Shown here piece by piece: positions 10,449 through 19,186 of a DNA stretch of 64,000 bases; the first letter of the stretch is position 1, and the number at the start of each line of letters is the position of its first letter. The translations under genes and the position numbers were made by a program. The stretch comes from Limosilactobacillus sp. WILCCON 0051 (GTDB taxonomy: Bacteria > Bacillota > Bacilli > Lactobacillales > Lactobacillaceae): contig NZ_CP154878.1 of NCBI RefSeq assembly GCF_039955095.1, positions 1 through 64,000 of the forward strand, written 5' to 3'. The notes beneath the pieces were generated by a model. It saw only the letters and a program-made list of their open reading frames with translations. It did no database searches and was not told where the DNA came from.

Positions 10449-12479
10449 ATGGGTAATTTCTTTCGACATAACAATTGGAATTTTTTGATTGAGAATCACG
10501 CAGTTCGCTGGAATTTCTGCTATCTGGCTTTGATGACGATTGTCTGTTTAATGCTGGCCTTTAAAACCAGTTGGATTCTAGGGACGGTATTATTGGCAAT
10601 TGCCTTTGTGGGTATCTGGATCAGTGCCCATCAGCTGCGTCGTCTGGTAGTTGATACTGAAGAATATATCAACAATCTGACATATCAGGTTCAAAGAGGC
10701 CAGCAAGAGGCGCTTTTGGAGATGCCGATTGGAATGGTGATGCTGAACCATCGTGGCATCGTCAGCTGGATCAATCCATATATGGCGCGCTATTTTCAGT
10801 TTGAGCACGTTGTCGGCAAGCCATTGGCGCAGGCTGATGATGAACTGGCTAAATTGATTGATGAGCATCGTCATGATAAAGGACCGGCAGTCGTTTCGTG
10901 GCGCGATCATCGATTTGAGTTTTTAGTGCAGGACCGTTATCATGTCTGTTACCTGCTGGATGTTACCAAATATGAACAGATCAGCGAGCGTTATCAGCAT
11001 GAGCAGATTTTCCTGGGAAATATCTATTTGGACAACTACATTGAGCTGACTCAGGGAATGAATGATTCGGCCGTCTCCAACCTGCATAATTACGTTACTT
11101 CGGAATTGAGTCACTGGGCAAAGGACAATCATCTGCTGCTGCGCGTGATCAATGAAGACAACTATTTTGTAATCGGTCATTATCAATCGCTGGTTGAACT
11201 GGAAAAGCAGAAGTTTAAGATTTTAGATGTTATTCGCGAAAACACCTCCAAGCAGAATTCGCCAGTAACGCTCAGTGTAGGGATCGCGTATGGTCAAAGC
11301 GATTTGATCAAACTGGCCGACATGGCGCAGCGCAACCTTGACCTGGCACTGGGTCGTGGTGGCGATCAGGTCGTGGTCAGAGAAGAAGATCACCGAGCCC
11401 GCTTCTATGGTGGCCGTACCAATCCAATGGAAAAGCGCACTCGCGTCAGAGCTCGAATGATCAGTCAGGCACTGCAGGAATTGATGACCCAGGCCGATCA
11501 AGTCTTTGTAATGGGGCATTCCAACCCAGATATGGATTCTTTGGGGGCCTGTCTGGGGATCAGGAGAATTGCTGAAATGAATGGTCATGAGTGTTGGATC
11601 GTTTTGGACAAGGAGAAGGTTCATAGCGATATTGCTCGTTTAATGATGGAAATCAATGACTATCAAAGCATTCGCGATCGGATCATTACTCCAGATGAAG
11701 CAATCAATAAGGCAACCGACAGCAGTCTTCTGGTAATGGTTGATCATTCCAAACCAAGCATGTCAATTTCGCCACAGCTTTATGAACGCTTGGCGGACCG
11801 CACGATCATTATCGATCACCACCGCCGCGGCGAGGAATTTCCTGAAAATCCGCTTTTAGTCTACATTGAGCCTTATGCCAGCTCGACTTGTGAACTGATT
11901 ACGGAAATGTTTGAGTATCAGCCGCGGGAAAGCGAGTCGCTAAACAAGCTGGAAGCCACGGCAATGCTGACGGGAATTCAGGTTGACACCAAGTCGTTTA
12001 CGCAGCAGGCTGGGACCAGGACGTTCGAGGCTGCCAGCTATCTGCGCTCAGCGGGGGCGGATGGTCTGATGATTCAATATTTCATGAAAGAAAACGTCCA
12101 TAGCTTTATGGAAAGAAATCACTTGATCGCTACCGTTGAGTTTTTGAATAATGATAAAATGGCGTTATGTGCCGGTGAGGATGATCGTACCTATGATCCG
12201 GTCATTGTTGCTCAAGCTGCCGACACCTTATTGCAGATGGATGGGGTCGATGCCTCATTCGTAGTTGCTAAGCGTGCTAACGATAAGGTCGGGATCTCGG
12301 CTCGCTCGATGGGCAACATCAACGTTCAGATCATTATGGAAAAGATGGGTGGCGGCGGTCACCTGGCTAATGCTGCAACACAGATTGCCGGTAAAACCGT
12401 CAGTGAGGTAAAAGCTGAGCTGATCAGGCTGCTGACGACTGGTGATCGGTCAGAAGATGAAACAGAAAAGGAGTACTAA
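10449..12479 (+). CDS. gdpP: Cyclic-di-AMP phosphodiesterase GdpP
   Basis: Membrane-bound DHH/DHHA1 enzyme that hydrolyses c-di-AMP to pApA and so affects potassium and osmotic balance and cell-wall stress. 676 residues. Two N-terminal membrane segments (about residues 20-65), a PAS-like domain (near 90-160), a degenerate GGDEF domain (near 180-300), then DHH with MGHSNPDMDSLGA near 355, VDHSKPSM and IIDHHRRGEEF, and DHHA1 with GGGGHLANAA near the end. All metal-binding motifs are intact. The gene sits 3 bp before rplI, the normal context in lactobacilli. Confidence 0.94.
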   Translation: MGNFFRHNNWNFLIENHAVRWNFCYLALMTIVCLMLAFKTSWILGTVLLAIAFVGIWISAHQLRRLVVDTEEYINNLTYQVQRGQQEALLEMPIGMVMLNHRGIVSWINPYMARYFQFEHVVGKPLAQADDELAKLIDEHRHDKGPAVVSWRDHRFEFLVQDRYHVCYLLDVTKYEQISERYQHEQIFLGNIYLDNYIELTQGMNDSAVSNLHNYVTSELSHWAKDNHLLLRVINEDNYFVIGHYQSLVELEKQKFKILDVIRENTSKQNSPVTLSVGIAYGQSDLIKLADMAQRNLDLALGRGGDQVVVREEDHRARFYGGRTNPMEKRTRVRARMISQALQELMTQADQVFVMGHSNPDMDSLGACLGIRRIAEMNGHECWIVLDKEKVHSDIARLMMEINDYQSIRDRIITPDEAINKATDSSLLVMVDHSKPSMSISPQLYERLADRTIIIDHHRRGEEFPENPLLVYIEPYASSTCELITEMFEYQPRESESLNKLEATAMLTGIQVDTKSFTQQAGTRTFEAASYLRSAGADGLMIQYFMKENVHSFMERNHLIATVEFLNNDKMALCAGEDDRTYDPVIVAQAADTLLQMDGVDASFVVAKRANDKVGISARSMGNINVQIIMEKMGGGGHLANAATQIAGKTVSEVKAELIRLLTTGDRSEDETEKEY

Positions 12480-12482
12480 ACT

Positions 12483-12935
12483 ATGAAGGTTATCTTTATT
12501 AAAGACGTACGTGGCCGTGGCAAACGCGGTGAGTTAAAAGAAGTTCCAGATGGCTACGCTCAAAACTACCTGATCAAGCGCGGCCTGGCCAAGGAAGCTA
12601 CCAAAGCTGCTATGAGCGAATTAAAGGGGCAGCAGCGGGCCGCTCAAAAGCACGAGGCTGAAGAACTTGCTGAAGCCAAGCGGTTAAAAGAAGTACTGGA
12701 AAGCGAAGACACGGTGGTTGAGCTGAGTGCCAAAGCCGGTACTGATGGCCGCATCTTTGGCTCTGTTTCTTCTAAGCAGATTGCCAAGGCTTTGGAGGAT
12801 CAATTCAACTTAAAGATCGACAAGCGCAAGATCGAATTGCCGGCACCAATCAAGGCAACTGGTTTTGTCCACGTGCCGATCAAACTGCATCATGACGTTG
12901 AAGCAACCATTGACGTGCATGTGGCTGCTAAATAA
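12483..12935 (+). CDS. rplI: 50S ribosomal protein L9
   Basis: Two-domain 50S protein joined by a long helix. 150 residues. N-terminal domain [30 protein letters not shown], central charged helix, and C-terminal domain with [16 protein letters not shown]. Starts 3 bp after gdpP with the RBS AAAAGGAG inside the gdpP end. Followed by dnaB after 18 bp. Confidence 0.96.
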   Translation: MKVIFIKDVRGRGKRGELKEVPDGYAQNYLIKRGLAKEATKAAMSELKGQQRAAQKHEAEELAEAKRLKEVLESEDTVVELSAKAGTDGRIFGSVSSKQIAKALEDQFNLKIDKRKIELPAPIKATGFVHVPIKLHHDVEATIDVHVAAK

Positions 12936-12953
12936 ATGAAAGGCCGTCAATAA

Positions 12954-14354
12954 ATGGACAATGCCAGTTTAAGTTCAACGCGTACCGCACCGCGCGATCT
13001 GGCCGCGGAAAAAGCCGTTTTGGGTGCGGCCTTTTTGTCAAAGGGCGCGATTGAAGAGGCAATGGAGTTTGTTTCTTCCAATGACTTTTATCAGCGCGCG
13101 CATCAGATCGTTTTTGCGGCGATGGTTAAGCTTAACGACCAAGAAAAGCCGATTGATGTCTTGACGATGCAGTCTGAGCTGGAAAGCGAACATCAATTGG
13201 ATAACATTGGCGGCACTGAGTATTTGGCGGAGCTGGCTGGCTCGGTGCCAACCGCGGCCAATGTCGGTTACTATGCCAAAATCGTTCACGATAAGGCAAC
13301 GGCCAGACGTCTGATTGATGTGGCAACGGAAATCGTTCAAAAAAGCTATGATGGTCAGGAAAACGTCAATGAGCTGCTGGATGAAGCCGAAACCTCGATT
13401 CTGCGCGTTTCTGAATCAAGCAATCGGGCTGGCTTTCAGCGCATTGATACGGTCTTAAACGATTCGATCAATCATGTCTATGAGCTTTCCAAGAACGAAA
13501 GCGACGTGACGGGCCTGCCGACCGGTTATCCGCAATTGGATGAAATGACAACGGGGCTGCATGATGATGAGCTGGTAATTATTGCTGCTCGTCCAGCCAT
13601 GGGGAAGACTGCTTTTGCGCTTAACATCGCGCAAAACGTAGCAACCAGCTCTGATGCGACAGTGGCAATCTTCAGTCTGGAAATGGGTGCTGAATCACTG
13701 GTCAACCGGATGCTTTGTGCGCAAGGAAACATCAATGCCAATCACTTAAGAACCGGTCAGCTGAATCAGGATGAATGGAACAACTTTATGGTTGCCTCAA
13801 GCGTCTTGGCACAGGCTAATATCTACATTGACGATACGCCGGGCATCAAGGTTCCAGAAATTCGCGCCAAGTGTCGGCGGCTGGCTAAGGAAAACGGCAA
13901 TCTGGGGCTGATTGTGATCGACTATCTGCAGCTGATTGAAGGAAGCAACCCGGAAAACCGGCAGCAGGAAGTCTCTGAGATTTCGCGGCAGCTAAAGAAA
14001 CTTGCCAAAGAGCTCAGCGTGCCGGTAATTGCCCTTTCGCAGCTCTCGCGTGGCGTTGAGCAGCGTCAGGACAAGCGGCCGGTGCTTTCCGATATTCGTG
14101 AGTCAGGATCGATCGAACAGGATGCCGATATCGTCAGCTTTTTGTATCGGGCCGACTACTATGAGCGAGAAGGCGCCGATGATGATGACGAAAAAGAAGA
14201 GAAAACCTTTAATGATCCCGATCAAAGTCTTAGCGAAGTCGAGATCATTATTGAAAAAAACCGGAGCGGCCCACGGGGAACCGTCAAGCTGCTCTTTAAC
14301 AAAGCCTATAACAAGTTCGCGGCGGTTGACTATCAACATACCGAACCGGCTTAA
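12954..14354 (+). CDS. dnaB: Replicative DNA helicase DnaB (Bacillus DnaC)
   Basis: Hexameric 5'-3' helicase of the replication fork. 466 residues. N-terminal helical domain from APRDLAAEKAVLGAAFL, RecA-like domain with TGLPTGYPQLDEMTTGL then Walker A ARPAMGKTAFALNIA (about residue 218), FSLEMGAESLVNRM, Walker B LIVIDYLQLI, and the arginine-finger region SDIRESGSIEQDADIVSFLYR. An acidic insertion (DDDDEKEEK) precedes the C-terminal NRSGPRGTVKLLFN. The RBS before the ATG is weak (AAAGG). Confidence 0.96.
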   Translation: MDNASLSSTRTAPRDLAAEKAVLGAAFLSKGAIEEAMEFVSSNDFYQRAHQIVFAAMVKLNDQEKPIDVLTMQSELESEHQLDNIGGTEYLAELAGSVPTAANVGYYAKIVHDKATARRLIDVATEIVQKSYDGQENVNELLDEAETSILRVSESSNRAGFQRIDTVLNDSINHVYELSKNESDVTGLPTGYPQLDEMTTGLHDDELVIIAARPAMGKTAFALNIAQNVATSSDATVAIFSLEMGAESLVNRMLCAQGNINANHLRTGQLNQDEWNNFMVASSVLAQANIYIDDTPGIKVPEIRAKCRRLAKENGNLGLIVIDYLQLIEGSNPENRQQEVSEISRQLKKLAKELSVPVIALSQLSRGVEQRQDKRPVLSDIRESGSIEQDADIVSFLYRADYYEREGADDDDEKEEKTFNDPDQSLSEVEIIIEKNRSGPRGTVKLLFNKAYNKFAAVDYQHTEPA

Positions 14355-14358
14355 ACGA

Positions 14359-14397
14359 CAAGCAGCAGTTGAGTGATCAGCAGCTGCTTGTTTGTTG
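14359..14397 (+). terminator. Terminator after dnaB
   Basis: Stem CAAGCAGC / GCTGCTTG (14359-14366 / 14383-14390) with a T-rich tail (TTTGTTGT). The tail is interrupted by G, so efficiency may be moderate. Confidence 0.65.
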
Positions 14398-14458
14398 TCT
14401 TGCAGCAAATTCGCACTAAAATTAAGAGAGGATTATTGAGAAGGAAAGGAGCAGATAA

Positions 14459-15658
14459 ATGAAAAAAACAGGCTTTAAACTGCAGTGGCTGCTTTTGGGA
14501 TCGTTTTTGGGGAGTATCGGCAACAGTTTTGTCTGGCCGTTGACAACGATCTATATTCACGATCAGCTGCACCAGTCGCTGACCGTTTCAGGGGTCGTAT
14601 TGCTTTTTTATTCTGGCGCCAATGTTGTGGGCAGCTATATCGCAGGATTGCTGTTTGACCGAAAAAATCCGCGTCATTTAATGATTGGCGGCCTGATTTT
14701 GGCGATGATTTCGATGGCAGTCTTGATCTTTAGCAACGGCTGGCCGATCTATCCGGTAATGCTGACGATTATCGGCTTTTTTAATGGCTGGATCATTACG
14801 ATGGTCAACTCGTTTGGTACCCGTGTCCGCAGTCATGACGGTCGCTTCGTCTTTAACATGCTGTATTTTGCCAACAACCTGGGCATGGTTTTAGGAACTA
14901 CGATTGTCGGACCGCTTTATCAATTGGCACATAACAGCGTGTCACCTTTATTTGCCATTACGGTGGTCATGTATGCCTTTTTCCTGCTGGTCGTAGTTAT
15001 GTTTTTCCAGATCACGCCGGTCAAGCCGCGGCAGCATCACACGGTCGACGTCGATTTCGGCCCGCACCAAGGCAAGCTGCCGGCTGCCAACGCGCAGATC
15101 ATCTGGACGCTTTTCATCTCATTTGCCATTATCTGGATCATGTATGGACAATGGTCAAGCAACATGTCGGTTTACATGACGGATATGGGAATTTCAATGA
15201 CGCTGTATAGTATGCTGTGGACGATCAATGGAATTTTGATCGTTTTGTTCCAGGCCGTCATCAGCTGGCTGACCAAAAAAATTACCAACGACTATTATTT
15301 TGTCTATTTTGGCATTCTGACGTGCGGCCTGTCGTTTGTTCTGCTCCTGTTTGCCAAAAGTTATGGGATGTTTGTTTTGGCAATGGTTATCCTGACTTTG
15401 GGCGAGGCAACCGCCTTTCCAACGATTCCCGCAATCATCAATCTTTTGTCGCCGGTTGACGATAAGGGAAAGTATCAAGGAATGCTGAACGCCTTTGCTT
15501 CCACTGGCAAGGCAATTGGACCGTTGTTTGGCGGTTTGATTATTGAAAGATTTTCATATCGGCCATTATTTGTTATCTGTGCGGTTTCGATTTTGGTAGT
15601 TGAGGCCGTAGTCATTGCGGTGGTAATGGCTCGCCAGCATGCTACCGAACAGTTCTGA
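14459..15658 (+). CDS. MFS transporter, probable multidrug exporter
   Basis: A 399-residue polytopic protein with about 12 hydrophobic segments and the MFS loop 2-3 motif GLLFDRKNPRHLM after the second helix (near residue 65), plus a symmetric central loop (TPVKPRQHHTVDVD). The compact length and the LGEATAFPTIPAIINLLSP segment are seen in drug:H+ antiporter families such as MDR-type exporters of lactobacilli. The substrate cannot be read from sequence. ATG preceded by AAAGGAG. It probably shares a transcript with the zinc-ribbon gene 17 bp downstream. Confidence 0.75.
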   Translation: MKKTGFKLQWLLLGSFLGSIGNSFVWPLTTIYIHDQLHQSLTVSGVVLLFYSGANVVGSYIAGLLFDRKNPRHLMIGGLILAMISMAVLIFSNGWPIYPVMLTIIGFFNGWIITMVNSFGTRVRSHDGRFVFNMLYFANNLGMVLGTTIVGPLYQLAHNSVSPLFAITVVMYAFFLLVVVMFFQITPVKPRQHHTVDVDFGPHQGKLPAANAQIIWTLFISFAIIWIMYGQWSSNMSVYMTDMGISMTLYSMLWTINGILIVLFQAVISWLTKKITNDYYFVYFGILTCGLSFVLLLFAKSYGMFVLAMVILTLGEATAFPTIPAIINLLSPVDDKGKYQGMLNAFASTGKAIGPLFGGLIIERFSYRPLFVICAVSILVVEAVVIAVVMARQHATEQF

Positions 15659-15675
15659 TAATTCAAGGTGAGATT

Positions 15676-15987
15676 ATGTTTTACAATAACTTTGATCAGG
15701 TTTATGGCGAGGATCGCTGGGGAATGGTCGGCAAGGTTGGCGATCCCTTTCGCGAAGATCGTAGTTTAAAGATTGCCTGCAGCAAGTGTCATCAAAAGCC
15801 GCTGGTGATTGCCGAGCGCAACTGGGAAGCGACCAATTCGGATCATTCACAGCGCTATCAGATCGTAGTGGCCTGTGCCAACTGCGGCTTTGTGGATGAG
15901 TTTGAGGTCAATGCCGGTCAGGAAAATAAAATCAGTCGGCTTAAACATGCCAAGATTGTTCCGACCACGGCAGATTTAGCAGATTAA
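15676..15987 (+). CDS. Small zinc-ribbon-like protein of unknown function
   Basis: 103 residues, not recognised as a named family. Two Cys-X2-Cys pairs, CSKC near residue 35 and CANC near 75, are spaced like a treble-clef or zinc-ribbon fold, and the residues between them are beta-prone. It starts 17 bp after the MFS gene with GGTGAG upstream, so the two are likely co-transcribed. Possibly a zinc-binding housekeeping protein of lactobacilli; no function is assigned. Confidence 0.7.
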   Translation: MFYNNFDQVYGEDRWGMVGKVGDPFREDRSLKIACSKCHQKPLVIAERNWEATNSDHSQRYQIVVACANCGFVDEFEVNAGQENKISRLKHAKIVPTTADLAD

Positions 15988-15991
15988 ATAA

Positions 15992-16026
15992 AAAAGATCG
16001 CGTTTTAGGTGACGCGATCTTTTTTT
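15992..16026 (+). terminator. Terminator after the zinc-ribbon gene
   Basis: Stem AGATCGCGT / ACGCGATCT flanked by A and T runs, so it could work in both directions. It lies between the plus-strand MFS unit and the minus-strand tRNA genes. Confidence 0.85.
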
Positions 16027-16045
16027 GATGGGTGGATTTGGGTAA

Positions 16046-16075
16046 TAAAAAAGCCACCGACTAACAGCCGATGGC
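16046..16075 (-). terminator. Terminator of the downstream-most tRNA-Lys
   Basis: Read on the minus strand: GCCATCG / CGGTGGC stem (one G-U pair) followed by TTTTTT, starting 8 bases beyond the tRNA 3' end. Confidence 0.8.
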
Positions 16076-16082
16076 GACATGA

Positions 16083-16155
16083 TGGGCAGTCAGGGGATCG
16101 AACCCTGGACCCACGGATTAAGAGTCCGTTGCTCTGCCAGCTGAGCTAACTGCCC
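16083..16155 (-). tRNA. tRNA-Lys (anticodon CTT), copy 1
   Basis: A 73-nt cloverleaf on the minus strand: acceptor GGGCAGT / ACTGCCC, D arm GCTC...GAGC, anticodon arm ACGGA-CTCTTAA-TCCGT with anticodon CTT (reads AAG), T arm CAGGG-TTCGATC-CCCTG, discriminator A. CCA is not encoded. Identical in sequence to the copy at 16325. Confidence 0.96.
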
Positions 16156-16176
16156 ATGTCCTTAACAACAGATATT

Positions 16177-16205
16177 ATATTACCAGATGTATTAGGCTAA
16201 TGCAA
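16177..16205 (-). promoter_or_regulatory. Promoter of tRNA-Lys copy 1
   Basis: On the minus strand: -35 TTGCAT (16200-16205), 17-bp spacer, -10 TAATAT (16177-16182). It shows that copy 1 can be transcribed on its own. Confidence 0.7.
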
Positions 16206-16280
16206 TACTTTTCCCAATAAAAAGTTGAAAAAATTTGCAATCAACCGTCAAACTGCCTAAAATACTGTTTTATGGTAAAA

Positions 16281-16312
16281 CAAAAGCGATTGATCAAATG
16301 ACCAATCGCTTT
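16281..16312 (-). terminator. Terminator of tRNA-Lys copy 2
   Basis: On the minus strand: stem AAAGCGATTG / CAATCGCTTT followed by TGTTTT. It lies between the two tRNA genes and separates their transcripts. Confidence 0.8.
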
Positions 16313-16324
16313 GTAAACCTCTGA

Positions 16325-16397
16325 TGGGCAGTCAGGGGATCGAACCCTGGACCCACGGATTAAGAGTCCGTTGCTCTGCCAGCTGAGCTAACTGCCC
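16325..16397 (-). tRNA. tRNA-Lys (anticodon CTT), copy 2
   Basis: Identical 73-nt tRNA-Lys(CTT) gene to the copy at 16083, same strand, 169 bp apart. Each copy has its own promoter and terminator, so this is a tandem duplication of whole transcription units that has diverged outside the tRNA. Confidence 0.96.
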
Positions 16398-16436
16398 AAA
16401 TTTTTAATTGCTGTTGAACATCAACAACAGTTATAT

Positions 16437-16465
16437 ATATTAAATGCATTGAGGTAATTTGTCAA
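16437..16465 (-). promoter_or_regulatory. Promoter of tRNA-Lys copy 2
   Basis: On the minus strand: consensus -35 TTGACA (16460-16465), 17-bp spacer, -10 TAATAT (16437-16442). Near-ideal vegetative promoter. Confidence 0.85.
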
Positions 16466-16510
16466 CGGTTTTAGCAAAAAAATAATCAGATTTAAAAGCC
16501 CTGATGCGAC

Positions 16511-16521
16511 TATGCTATAAT
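16511..16521 (+). promoter_or_regulatory. Extended -10 promoter of the wal operon
   Basis: TATGCTATAAT: consensus -10 at 16516-16521 with the TGn extension. No convincing -35 lies 17 bp upstream. About 90 nt of leader separates it from the walR start. Confidence 0.65.
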
Positions 16522-16609
16522 AGAACCGCAATTTATGGTAAAAAACAACCTCTGCGACTCGATTTAAATGAATTTTGATCTTATTAACAACTCCATGGGG
16601 GAATAATTA

Positions 16610-17317
16610 ATGGCTAAAAAGATATTGGTAGTTGATGACGAAAAACCGATTTCGGATATCATTAAATTTAACTTGGAAAAAGAAGGCTATGAAGTCGTGG
16701 TTGCCTATGACGGCGAAGAGGCCCTGGAAAAGGTTGAAAGCGAGCAGCCGGATCTGATCGTTTTGGACTTGATGCTGCCTAAGATCGACGGCTTGGAAGT
16801 TGCCAAGCGGGTCCGGGCCAAGCATACAACGCCGATTATCATGGTAACGGCTAAGGATTCCGAATTGGATAAGGTCTTAGGATTGGAGCTGGGGGCCGAC
16901 GACTATGTTACCAAGCCATTTTCCAACCGTGAGCTGGTAGCACGAGTTAAGGCCAACCTGCGCCGTCAAGAAGCAGCAGCAGCGCCAGCAGCCGAAGACC
17001 AGAATGCCGATATTCAGGTTGGCGATTTGACGATTCATCCTGATGCATACACGGTTACCAAGCGCGGCGAAAATATCAATCTGACGCACCGGGAGTTTGA
17101 GCTGCTGTATTATTTGGCACAGCATATCGGTCAGGTTATCAATCGTGAGCATTTGTTGCAGACGGTTTGGGGCTATGATTATTTTGGTGACGTGCGGACG
17201 GTTGACGTGACGGTTCGGCGGCTGCGCGAAAAAATCGAGGATAATCCAAGTCATCCGCAATGGCTGATTACTCGTCGTGGGGTCGGCTACTATTTGGCCA
17301 ACCCAAGCCAAAACTAA
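16610..17317 (+). CDS. walR: Response regulator WalR (YycF/VicR)
   Basis: Essential OmpR/PhoB-type regulator of cell-wall metabolism. 235 residues. Receiver domain residues 1-115 with acidic pocket DDE (near 9-11), phospho-acceptor Asp in LIVLDLMLP (near 53), Thr in VTAKDSE and Lys in DDYVTKPF. A short Ala-rich linker ([11 protein letters not shown]) precedes the winged-helix output domain ([25 protein letters not shown]). Followed by walK after 15 bp and by walH, walI, walJ and htrA, the canonical order. Confidence 0.97.
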   Translation: MAKKILVVDDEKPISDIIKFNLEKEGYEVVVAYDGEEALEKVESEQPDLIVLDLMLPKIDGLEVAKRVRAKHTTPIIMVTAKDSELDKVLGLELGADDYVTKPFSNRELVARVKANLRRQEAAAAPAAEDQNADIQVGDLTIHPDAYTVTKRGENINLTHREFELLYYLAQHIGQVINREHLLQTVWGYDYFGDVRTVDVTVRRLREKIEDNPSHPQWLITRRGVGYYLANPSQN

Positions 17318-17332
17318 AAAGGTTCGTTAGTT

Positions 17333-19186
17333 TTGAACAGCAAAATCAAATTTTATCAAACCATTCATTTTAAAATCGCCCTGGTGTTTGCTTTAATGCT
17401 GATGCTGACCTTGGAAGTCGTCGGGGCGGTTTTTGTGCGTCAGTTAGAGCAGGAAAACCTCAATACCTTTAAACAGCAGATCGAGCTGCCGACCTATGTT
17501 GACAGTTCATTGGCCAAACAGCTGAGCCGCACCAATGAAAAGGCTGCTAACCGGCAGATCAAGCAGATTCTCTCTGAAGTCAAGAACAACAACATCTCCG
17601 AGATTCGCGTAGTTGATGCCAAGGGAATCGTGCGCGGTACCAGCAATGCCGGCAATCAAGACGTCGTTGGGCAGCGAACGACCGATGAAGCCGTCAAGAA
17701 TACGCTGCTCAACAATCGTTCCCATACTGAAAACATATACGACAACTCCAGTCACAACCGCTACTATGTCAACGTTATTCCTTTAGTTGGAGCGGCGACC
17801 AATAATGTCGTAGGCGCCGTTTATCTGCGGGCCAATCTGGAGAGCGTCTATGACAGCGTCAATAGTATTTCATTGATCTATCTTTCCGCGGCTCTGGTTA
17901 CCGTGGTGCTTGGACTGGGGCTGGCGGTCTTGATTTCGCGCGAGATTACGCGGCCGATTGAAGAGATGCGCAAACAAGCATTAAGAATCGCACGGGGCGA
18001 CTATTCCGGTCAAGTTAAGGTCATGGGAAATGATGAGCTTGGTCAGTTGGCGGGGGCGGTCAACAATCTGTCTGTCCGCGTAGAAGAGGCTCAAGAGTCA
18101 ACTGATTCTGAGCGGCGGCGTTTGGACAGCGTCTTGTCGCATATGAGTGATGGGGTGCTGGCAACCAATCGGCGCGGCAACGTTACGATCATCAACAACA
18201 TGGCCCTGCAGATGCTGGATATTGACTCAGAAGATGACGTCTTGGGCAAGTCGATTCTGGATGTCTTAGACGTGCGGCGCGACTATACGGTGCGTCAGCT
18301 GATCGACAATTCGCAGCAGCAGACGTTGTTTGATTTAAACGTTGATGGCAATGACATGATCTTGAGTGCCTATTTTTCGCCAATTCAGCGCGAATCAGGC
18401 TTTGTCTCTGGTTTGGTATGCGTCTTGCATGACGTTACCAGCCAGCAAAAGGAAGAACGTGAGCGCAAGGAGTTTGTCTCCAACGTCTCACACGAGCTGC
18501 GGACGCCACTGACCAGCGTTAAGAGCTATGTTGAGGCGTTAAGTGATGGCGCCTGGAAAGATCCCGAGATTGCGCCCCAGTTTTTGAAGGTCGTGCAGGA
18601 TGAGACCGAGCGCATGATTCGGATGATCAATGACCTGTTGAGCCTGTCGCGCATGGATTCGGGAACGGCCAAGCTGAACCTGGAATACGTAAACATCAAC
18701 GAGCTGTTCAGCTATATTCTGGATCGCTTTGATATGATCATCAAAAAAGAAGAGGATCCCAAAAAGAAGCGTTATACCATTGAGCGGCACTTTACGCGCA
18801 AGGATCTTTGGGTTGAGATCGATCCGGATAAGTTTACGCAGGTCGTGGACAATATTATGAACAATGCCGTTAAATATTCGCCGGATGGTGGCGTGATTAC
18901 GGCGCGCCTGCTGGAAACGCATAATCATGTGATCTTAAGCATCAGCGATCAAGGCCTGGGGATTCCAAGAAAGGATCTGAGCCATATTTTCGATCGCTTC
19001 TTCCGGGTTGACAAGGCCCGCAGCCGCAAGCAGGGCGGGAGCGGACTTGGCCTGGCGATCTCAAAGGAAGTCGTCAACATGCTGGGCGGTCAGATTTGGG
19101 TCGACAGTGTGGAAGGCAAGGGCTCAACGTTTTATATCTCACTGCCTTACGTACCTTATGATGATGAAGGAGATGACTGGGATTAA
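17333..19186 (+). CDS. walK: Sensor histidine kinase WalK (YycG/VicK)
   Basis: Partner kinase of WalR. 617 residues. N-terminal membrane helix (about 12-33), extracellular PDC/Cache-like domain, second helix (about 183-203), HAMP (ISREITRPIEEMRKQ), PAS (near 270-360), HisKA with SHELRTPLTSVKSY carrying the phosphorylated His, and HATPase_c with NNAVKYSPDGG, DQGLGIP and GGSGLGLAISKEV. The start is TTG with a weak AAGG upstream, chosen because the reading begins with the typical NSKIKFYQTIHFKIALVF. Its stop overlaps the walH ATG by one base. Confidence 0.96.
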   Translation: MNSKIKFYQTIHFKIALVFALMLMLTLEVVGAVFVRQLEQENLNTFKQQIELPTYVDSSLAKQLSRTNEKAANRQIKQILSEVKNNNISEIRVVDAKGIVRGTSNAGNQDVVGQRTTDEAVKNTLLNNRSHTENIYDNSSHNRYYVNVIPLVGAATNNVVGAVYLRANLESVYDSVNSISLIYLSAALVTVVLGLGLAVLISREITRPIEEMRKQALRIARGDYSGQVKVMGNDELGQLAGAVNNLSVRVEEAQESTDSERRRLDSVLSHMSDGVLATNRRGNVTIINNMALQMLDIDSEDDVLGKSILDVLDVRRDYTVRQLIDNSQQQTLFDLNVDGNDMILSAYFSPIQRESGFVSGLVCVLHDVTSQQKEERERKEFVSNVSHELRTPLTSVKSYVEALSDGAWKDPEIAPQFLKVVQDETERMIRMINDLLSLSRMDSGTAKLNLEYVNINELFSYILDRFDMIIKKEEDPKKKRYTIERHFTRKDLWVEIDPDKFTQVVDNIMNNAVKYSPDGGVITARLLETHNHVILSISDQGLGIPRKDLSHIFDRFFRVDKARSRKQGGSGLGLAISKEVVNMLGGQIWVDSVEGKGSTFYISLPYVPYDDEGDDWD

